The notes below the pieces were generated by a model that saw nothing but the letters and a program-made list of their open reading frames with translations, was not told the origin of the DNA and did not search any database. The position numbers and the translations under genes are program-made. Positions 55,867 through 64,000 of a stretch of 64,000 bases of DNA are shown piece after piece; position 1 is the first letter of the stretch; each line of letters starts with the position of its first letter. Source of the stretch: Panorpa germanica (taxonomy: Eukaryota; Arthropoda; Insecta; Mecoptera; Panorpidae); contig OY783205.1 of the NCBI GenBank assembly GCA_963678705.1, forward strand, positions 16,926,001 to 16,990,000. The letters are read 5' to 3'.

Positions 55867-58800
55867 ATGCCGAGGAGAAGACGACCTAACTTAGGTCGTC
55901 GTAGTCAATCAAATGTGCGAAGAGCTACCTCACGTGCTAACCGCACTGATGACCAGAGACAGACAGATCAAGAAAATAGTCGTATTGCTATGTCAGAATT
56001 GCGTTCTTTGGTGAGTGACAATGTAGGAGATAGGCTTAGAATGCAACGAGTTCGTGCACATCAAACACAACAACAGCAAGCTAGACATAATGAAATTGAG
56101 CGAATCCGCAGACGCAGTGCTCCTGTGATTCTTGAACGAGCTGCATTCCACTATGATCCGGCAATTGATTATTGTGCCGACAAATCGGTAACAATTGGGG
56201 AAATGAAAACAATTTGTAAATATTGTAAGGCGTTAAAATACACTGGTGAATCTACTGGATTATGTTGTGCTGAAGGCAAAGTAAAATTGCCACAATTGGT
56301 CCCACCACCAGATCCTTTACGCTCTTTGGTTTCTGGGATTGGAAATGATTCTAAGCACTTCTTGACCAACATTCAGAAATATAACAACTGTTTCCAGATG
56401 ACATCATTCGGTGCTACACATATTATACAAGACAATTTCATGCCCACTTTCAAGGTATTATATAAGAATATTTTTTTATATTATTCAAGTTTGTACTAAA
56501 ATATATATATCGGAAATTATTAATGGACAAATTTTTAAAAATTACAGATTCAAGGACAAATTTATCACTTACTGGGAACTCTGTTACCACTAACTGATGC
56601 AGATCATCAATTTTTACAAATTTATTTTATGGGCAATTCAGATGCGGAAATTAATAATCGTTGTGCTCACAATCCAACAGTGAAGAGAACCATTGTCCAA
56701 CAATTACAAATATTTCTTCATCAGAATAACAATTTAGTAAACATGTTCAAAATAGCATTGGATCGGATGCCATCTGATAGCCATAATATTATTATTCGAG
56801 CTGACAAAACACCTGCCGGTGAACACACAAGGAGGTTCAATTCACCTACCATTGATGAAGTGGCTGTTGTCATTGTGGGCGAAAATTTACAATCTAGAGA
56901 TATTGTGCTTCATCGTCGGAATAGTGAGTTAAAACGTGTATCTGAAACACACAGGAGTTATGATGCACTACAATATCCTTTGATCTTCTGGCAAGGGGAA
57001 GATGGATACCATTTTAATATCAAAATGGTAAATCAAGTAACAGGTAAATGAATTGAACAAGATTAAATAATATTTTTAAATTCAATACATCTAAGTAACA
57101 ATTTAAACATTTATCATTTTTGATCGCAGGTGCTGAAACCAACAAAAAAGTTAGTGCTATGAATTTCTATTCATACAGACTCATGATCCGTCAAGGTGAA
57201 GTAAATCATATTTTGATGTGTCAACGACTTTTTCATCAGTTTGCAGTTGACATGTATGTCAAAATTGAGACTGAACGATTGACATACATCCGTTTGAACC
57301 AACGACGGCTACGGTCAGAGGAATACATCCATCTCCGCGATGCTATAAATGCTGATGGCAATGTGAATAATGTAGGAAGAATGACAATTTTGCCAGCTAC
57401 TTATATAGGAAGCCCACGTCACATGCATGAATATGCTCAGGATGCTATGTCATATGTTAGGCATTATGGCCGCCCAGATTTATTTGTTACATTCACATGT
57501 AACCCAAAATGGTCCGAAATCGAGAAGGAATTACTACATAGCCAAACACCAGTTGATAGACATGACATAACTGCCAGAGTTTTTAAACAAAAATTAAAAT
57601 CTCTCATGAATTTTTTAATAAAGCATTGTGTGTATGGCCGAGTCCGTTGTTGGATGTACTCTGTAGAATGGCAAAAGCGTGGATTGCCACATGCGCACAT
57701 TTTAGTCTGGTTAGTGGACAAAATAAGGCCAGATGAGATTGATTCTATAATTTCAGCTGAAATTCCAGATGAAATAGTTGACCCAAAATTGCATGCAGTA
57801 GTAACCAAACACATGATACATGGACCTTGCGGACATTTCAACTACAATTCACCCTGTATGGTCGACGGTAGGTGTTCCAAACGATACCCAAGAGACCTGC
57901 TTGCTCAAACCATAACGGGAAATGATGGATACCCATTGTATCGTCGGCGATCAGTTGCGGACAGTGGGCGATCGGTAGTTGTGAAGGTAAGAGGACAAAA
58001 TGTTGATGTAGACAATCGTTGGATTGTGCCATACTCGCCAATATTGTCCAAAGCTTTTGAGACTCACATCAATGTGGAATATTGTAATTCTGTGAAGTCG
58101 ATAAAGTACATATGTAAATATGTTAATAAAGGTAGTGATATGGCTGTCTTCGGTGTAACCAATGCAAATGATGAAATATCACAGATGGGTCGCTATGTAA
58201 GTAGCAACGAAGCTATTTGGCGTATCTTTTCATTTGCGATCCATGAAAGACACCCTACAGTAGTCCATTTGGCAGTCCATTTAGAAAATGGTCAACGAGT
58301 TTATTTTAATGAATCTAACGCGGCAGACAGGGCGGCACATCCACCGTCGACAACATTAACAAGTTTCTTCACAGTTTGTCAAACTGATGATTTTGCTCGC
58401 ACTTTGCTGTATGCTGACATGCCACGCTATTACACATGGAACGCATCATCGAAATCGTTTCAGCGTCGAAAACAAGGAACACCAGTTGAAGGACATCCAA
58501 ATGTATTTGCTTCAGATGCTCTGGGTCGCATCTACACAGTACATCCAAATAACGATGAATGTTATTATTTGCGGTTGTTGTTGGTGAATGTTCGTGGTCC
58601 GACATCGTTTAAACAACTGAGAACAGTTAATGGACAGCTGTGTGCGACTTACCGTGAGGCATGTCAACTATTACATTTACTTGAGAACGATTCGCACTGG
58701 GATGATACGCTCAAGGATTCCGTAATATCTTCGTCGCCGCATCAAATTCGTACATTGTTTGCGATTATCATATCGACATGTTTCCCCTCGAATCCAAAAG

Positions 58801-60449
58801 ATTTGTGGGTTAAGTATAGAGATGACATGTCTGAGGATGTTTTGTATCGTGTGCGCCGTCAAACTTTGAATCCTACACTACAAATGACTGAAGAAATTTA
58901 CAATGACACATTGATCATGATAGAAGATATGTGTTTATTTATGGCAAATAAAGTATTGTCGTGTTTGGGAATGACAGCACCCAATCGTCATATGCACGAT
59001 GCATTAAACCACGAGTTGCAAAGAGAACATCAGTACGACATTGAAGCATTGGCCGAAACAGTTCGTACAAATGTTCCACAATTAAATCAACAACAAAGAA
59101 TTGCGTACGACACTTTGATAGAAGCTGTGAACAGTGGATCTGGTGGAATTTATTTCCTTGATGCTCCCGGAGGAACCGGAAAAACGTTTTTAATTTCATT
59201 GCTTTTGGCGAGGATCAGATCGCGAAATGATGTTGCTCTAGCGTTGGCTTCATCTGGAATAGCTGCAACTCTGCTCGAAGGCGGGCGAACTGCACATTCT
59301 GCCTTGAAATTACCACTAAACATGCAAATCACCGAAACACCAATTTGCAACATCGCCAAAAATAGCGCAATGGCCAAGATCCTACAGGTATGCAAATTAA
59401 TTGTTTGGGATGAATGCACAATGGCCCATAAGAGGTCACTGGAGGCACTGGACAGAACGTTGAAAGATCTTCGTGACAACCAAAATATTTTCGGTGGGGC
59501 CATGATTCTGTTGTCAGGTGATTTTCGTCAGACTCTTCCAGTTATTCCCCGATCAACTGTTGCTGATGAACTAAATGCATGCCTAAAATCATCAAATTTG
59601 TGGCAGTACGTAAAGACACTCCACTTAACAACTAACATGCGAGTATTTTTGCAACAAGATGAAACTGCTAATGTGTTTGCGAAGCAGTTGTTAGACATTG
59701 GAAATAATAAAGTTGCAGTGGACACCTCGACCGGATTCATCACATTACCTACAGATTTCTGTCACATCACAGACTCAAAAGTGGAGCTTATTCAGCGAGT
59801 TTTCCCAGATATAGCGCAAAAGTTCAATAACCATAATTGGCTGGGTGAACGAGCAATATTAGCAGCGAAAAATAATGATGTAGAGGATCTTAATGCGACC
59901 ATTCAGAATTTTCTTCCAGGACAGTTGGTTTCCTTCAAATCAGTCGACACCGTAATGAACCAGGATGACGTAATCAACTATCCCACTGAGTTTTTAAATT
60001 CACTGGAATTGCCTGGATTACCACCTCACAATTTGCAGTTAAAAGTAGGATCAGTTGTCATCATGCTGCGTAACATTAATCAACCTCGACTATGCAATGG
60101 AACAAGACTGGCTGTGAAAAGACTGATGAATAACGTCATTGAGGCGACAATCATAAAAGGAAAATACAAAGGAGAGGATGTCTTGATCCCGCGGATACCG
60201 ATGATTCCAACGGACTTACCATTCGATTTTAAACGCTTACAATTTCCAGTACGTCTGGCCTTTGCGATGACCATAAATAAATCGCAAGGACAGTCTTTAG
60301 AAGTTTGTGGAATCAACTTGGAGTTTCCCTGTTTCGCGCATGGACAATTATACGTCGCGTGTTCGCGCGTCGGAAAACCGTCTTCTTTGTTTATTTACGC
60401 ACCACAAAACAAAACAAAAAATATAGTTTATGAGAAAGCTTTAAATTAA
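55867..60449 (+). CDS. Helitron Rep-helicase (RepHel), three exons, 1467 residues
   Basis: Exons 55867-56454, 56548-57043 and 57130-60449 are joined by 93-bp and 86-bp GT-AG introns (ends ATTACAG and GATCGCAG). The predicted protein has an arginine-rich N-terminus with a cysteine cluster (residues ~105-140: CKYC ... CC), the Helitron_like_N region, the HUH nuclease motif RGLPHAHIL (histidines ~549 and 551), the two-tyrosine motif YICKYVNKG (~688 and 692), then a Pif1-type SF1B helicase with GGTGKT (~1042-1047), VWDEC (~1121), GDFRQTLPVIP, TINKSQGQS and QLYVACSRVGKPS. It nicks, unwinds and rejoins DNA in rolling-circle transposition. Length is normal for animal Helitrons. The first ATG lies in good purine-rich context. 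All catalytic residues are present. Confidence 0.9.
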
Positions 60450-60704
60450 TTAACAGACTGTATTTTCACAGTGTGTGTCTGTGAATATCAAATTTAAACC
60501 TTATAAATAGCCAGTATTTCAGGAAAACTCTGATTTCTAAGTAAGCAACATGATGTATCGAAAATAATAATAAAACTTCATGCTTTATTCAATAAATGCT
60601 TTTTCATTAATAATTATTTTGTTTGTTTTAAAATCATTTTATACAAAAGATTAGGTCTTTTATTTATCGATGAGGCAGTACGAAGTCTGCCGGGTCAGCT
60701 AGTT

Positions 60705-61560
60705 TATATATATAATCCAAATAATGTCCTGATTAAAAATTTCTAATTTAGTTTCTAAATTTTTATTAATATCAAACATTATAATAATTGTCTTATTACC
60801 ACCTTGCAGTTTCATATTTAATTCATTTAAGTGCGAACACAGGTCAATAAAAAACATGAGTTTTGAAATCAATTCAATGTCCATTAATTGGTTATTTTTT
60901 TTATATAATTTCTCGTTATTCAAAAGAAGTCTAATTTCATCTAAACAATCAACGAGTCTCTGAAGAACTCTTTCACAACTTAACTATCGGACGTTGTTGT
61001 ACATCAGTAAAACATCGTGTGCAGATATTAAATTGACTAGTTGTGTAACAAGAATCATAATACCGTCCAGTGACTTTAAGCCGGCCTTTGCAGACAAAGT
61101 CTGTTGGTGTATGATACAATGGAAAACTAGAATACATTGCGGGCACCATCAGTCGTTACTGAAACAATTCTGGAAGGATCAATTTCTTTTTCATCCTATC
61201 TATTCCTTTTGTTGTTGTTGCTAATAATGTTAGACTATCCATTTCTTCTTTTATATTATTTCCAACTGCGTAACGAATAAAAATTGCTAAACGCGCTGAT
61301 CCAGTTATTATATTGCTCTCATCAAGACAGAGACAAAATATACAGGAAGAATTTATGCCTATTTATTGCTGGAGACTTATTTTCATTGTTTTCAAAATTT
61401 TCAAACAAAATTGGTATTCGCCAACAATAAATGGTTTTCCGTATTTCCCAATTACATTCGAGGCAACAAAAGATGCACCAAATATATTGAACTACTATTT
61501 ATAAATAGGGAAGGAAACGAATATGATCTTACAAGATTATTGATCTCACAAGCTTGATTC
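60705..61560 (-). mobile_element. hAT transposon relic (ZBED/SCAND3-like), copy 4
   Basis: S3' counterpart of 19,745-20,640. It keeps one block lost there (CLCLDESNNITGSARLAIFI) besides YAVGNNIKEEMDSLTLLATT and LISKLMFFIDLCSHLNELNM. Multiple stops and frameshifts occur and no terminal repeats are present. Confidence 0.8.
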
Positions 61561-62050
61561 CTTTAACGGTGAAAGGGGCAAAATGACTATTTGAATTGTA
61601 AACATCTTCTTAATATTGCAACTAATAATTACACAATAATAAACACTTGAGGTCCACATAGGTAGTTCGATATTTAATATTGACTTTTTGTATACATAGT
61701 ACAGTTTTATACAAATGAACACATGGTTCATAAGCTCGTTGAAGTCTTAGCGCGTCCGCACACGAGTCGACTGATTTGCAACGCGAGTCCCAAACCGGTT
61801 GAGAATGTAATTGTGTTGGTACCTTGACTGTGTATGTACCAGTTTGATCTGAAACCTTTCAATAGGGTGCAATCGCATTAGCACTCTTTATCATAAGAGA
61901 AAGTTTATGTTATTTTATTTATTAATACACTACTGAGCTGAAGAAGTATGTCTTTCATACGTTTGTATTTAAAATATGTTTCATACGTCAGTAGATAAAA
62001 GTGTCTCCATAACTTAATTTACCTGTTTATAATCAATCATTTGCTCATTA
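61561..62050. other. Non-coding repeated segment next to the hAT relic
   Basis: Homologous to 3,610-4,080 and partly to 20,640-20,880. It contains GCGACTGATTTGCAACG-like DNA without an ORF. No gene recognised. Confidence 0.45.
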
Positions 62051-62129
62051 CATATGTAAGGTGAGACGGCACTATAGATACTGTCAACATTATAAGAAGT
62101 GTTCAGTGCTAGAACGGTGTTAAATAACA

Positions 62130-63045
62130 ATTATTAATAAGTCCACTTTAATAACTATCACCATCATTGTCAGGATCTCCTATCTGTATAACAAAATAAA
62201 ATCGGTCTTGCTTTTTTATAATATTCCAGCATTGCGACATCTTGTTTTCCACAGTCTTTATGCAATTTCTTCAATATGCCGCATCCACACTATTTAACAA
62301 TTCTTGCCACATGGATAAAAGATTTTTATTTTTCGGTCTATTTTTGCCAATGTTTTTGATATAAAATTCTTTACAGTTGGCCTGTACTAAGTCAATAGCA
62401 TTGAAATTGCAGTGATGAGGTGAAAGATGGATGCAATACTTTATGATCATGCTTCTTTACGATACAGTGAATTTCATACACTTTTGATAGACGGTTGACG
62501 GAGTAATAAATGAAAGTTCGGTTTTTAGCATTTCTGATATGGTTGAGGTATTATTTTTTTGAAGATAAACAAGCACGTTTTTTTTTTCATATTGTATTAC
62601 GTAGGGGTGTCAATATTTTTTAGAACAAAATTACTTGGAATGTTTGTAGCGTTATCCATGATCATTAAGAATGGCTCTTGCATATTGGGAATAAGTTGTT
62701 CTTTAAACTATTTGTTGAACAATTCCTTATTCATATCACGGTATTCCAATATCTGACACTTTGTTAAAAGTATTAGTGACGCATTCTCCACTGAAATTAA
62801 TTTGCAAATAATTAATATATCAAAATACTTTCTAAGTGCATAAAACTAAATATATTTTTACATTGAAAATTCTTCTCATAAATTAATCGCTAATTATGTC
62901 ATCTTTAACAAATTCATCTACATACTCTGACTTAGCTTTAACACAATTACGTGTTCTGCGGAGAATTATCAAGTCAAATTGAGCTTTAAGCCAATCCGAA
63001 ATTGTAGATCTATTGCGGCTTTAACTAATATTTGAATAATAATCC
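62130..63045 (-). mobile_element. DDE_3 (IS630/Tc1-type) transposase relic, copy 2
   Basis: Nearly identical to 21,290-22,165 and carrying the same disruptions, so it was copied by segmental duplication and not by transposition. The same MDNA and LSPYHCNFNAIDL blocks are visible on the minus strand. Confidence 0.75.
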
Positions 63046-64000
63046 AATATTTATGTTAAACTTTACCAAATTATAAATGTTACCGGCAATAATGTTGAAA
63101 GAACTAAACATTTCCGCACCTTATATGCTTATAATATTTGACAATAAATTTGACAGTTCGTTCTTTTACAATAAATACATTTGACAAATTTAAATTTGTT
63201 TACAAAATAAACACAGACATATATTTATACATCAGTCTGTACTAAACATAGCAGACAACTGGTGAATTTTTTATCGTTTTCACTCCCTTATATATTATAG
63301 TAATAAGAGTGAGACAATGTTTTTTTAATGCGTTGTAGTTTTATACAGCTGAACTTTTAAAAGCAGGACTCATCGCCGAACTATCGTAACTTTGACTTTT
63401 ATAGATAACTTTTTATTAAATCAATTTGGACGTTTGTTTTTTACTGTTTTTAGAAATTACAACACTTCCAATAAATTCAATAGCATATCTCAGTAATTGG
63501 CTCATCCCCTGGGAACGTCGCATCAAGGAGATTGAATCACTTTTCGGTGCTGTTGTCCCTTATTACTTCACTTTCTTACGCTGCCTAATTTAGGTTAATT
63601 TGGTAATCACAGTGGGCCTCATTTTATTTGCAATTATTCCAGAAGTTAATAGAATTGCATAGAAATCAGGGGAACTTTGTTCTAATTTTGACTTGGTTTT
63701 TTTAAATAAAATAGTGATAGTGTGTCTGCCTACACGGCTAGCTGCAGATCGATTAATCTATTACAACCGCTCTAGGCCCCGCGCCATTGACTATTTTGTT
63801 AAATTGAATTGATTTTGTTTTTTTGTTTTTATTCGTTAGATATTTCGAATATTATCGCTTATTAATTAGTGCTAATTCTACGTCGACAGGTATTCGTACA
63901 ACATACGTAAAGTTAAATCTATTTTCTTTGAATTAAATTAACAAATAATATTCGAAAATCTTAAAAGTATTTGCATTGATTTCTGCGGTTGTTTTGGTTT
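63046..64000. other. Non-coding DNA shared by both S3 copies (right)
   Basis: Matches 22,200-23,345 apart from a ~240-bp piece with LINE RT sequence that is absent here. No gene, RNA or terminal repeat seen. The block runs off the end of the window. Confidence 0.5.

Larger units (their letters stand above)
55083..60702 (+). mobile_element. Full-length, apparently autonomous Helitron, 5,620 bp
   Basis: The 5' end is TCTATATATATAAAAATC preceded by A. The 3' end is a hairpin (GGCAG...CTGCC at 60,674-60,691), GGGTCAG and CTAG (60,699-60,702) followed by T. This is the canonical Helitron architecture. It contains one spliced Rep-helicase gene with no stop or frameshift, a ~0.8-kb leader with an imperfect ~48-bp tandem duplication (GCTAACTTCAGTTGTTACTC unit, 55,450-55,535), and a short 3' UTR with AATAAA-like signals near 60,590. 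It interrupts S3', so it inserted after, or was lost before, the duplication. The open coding region suggests recent activity. Confidence 0.9.
52199..64000. repeat. Segmental duplication S3, right copy (partner 16,648-23,345)
   Basis: Collinear with the left copy once the 5.6-kb Helitron is removed. It starts exactly at the LTR edge (...ACAGAAACAAAACATTT) and runs off the window end. Confidence 0.9.

Noticed and set aside
1-64000. CRISPR array, rRNA or bacterial operon structure
   Set aside because: No regularly spaced repeats, no rRNA sequence and clear spliceosomal introns. The window is eukaryotic.

Overview
The window looks like an AT-rich arthropod, most likely insect, chromosome. Small GT-AG introns, BEL/Pao and Jockey-type retroelement remnants, hAT and DDE_3 transposons and Helitrons support this. 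The order cannot be resolved from the sequence. Most of the window is accessory: host genes are few, and the rest is transposon wreckage rearranged by local direct duplication.

Layout. 1-5 kb: end of a small non-autonomous Helitron, a BEL/Pao-derived leader fragment, a hAT relic and the tail of a LINE. 5.3-6.9 kb: a head-to-tail dimer of the small Helitron. 7.5-9.9 kb: a 5'-truncated, internally deleted Helitron fused to a Jockey ORF1 fragment. 10.5-11.1 kb: a (TA)n tract and a solo LTR. 11.1-19.2 kb: an F-box/LRR gene (minus strand) with LINE pieces and a BEL/Pao fossil. 19.2-25.5 kb: hAT, DDE_3 and LINE relics. 25.75-27.75 kb: a Helitron with both ends but only a helicase ORF. 27.8-31.9 kb: no recognisable gene. 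31.9-33.0 kb: a RING-H2 gene (minus strand). 33.5-39.3 kb: a BEL/Pao fossil followed by a second copy of the 0.46-5.1 kb region. 39.3-46.9 kb: a second copy of the 10.9-18.9 kb region with a second F-box/LRR gene. 47.3-52.2 kb: a gag-only LTR element. 52.2-64 kb: a second copy of the 16.6-23.3 kb region, interrupted at 55,083-60,702 by a full-length, apparently intact Helitron.

The host genes are a pair of three-exon F-box/LRR paralogues (540 and 531 residues) and a RING-H2 protein. Both types are ubiquitin-ligase components. The F-box half of the pair is almost invariant, while the LRR half has diverged more than the introns, a pattern expected if the substrate-binding surface is under diversifying selection.

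The mobile-element side is dominated by Helitrons. There is one complete 1467-residue Rep-helicase in three exons with TC...CTAG ends, two decayed relatives, and a family of ~0.8-kb non-autonomous elements. The two duplicated blocks supply a clean empty/filled site pair for that family, confirming A|T insertion without target duplication. All percentages and homology limits were judged by eye from the printed sequence.
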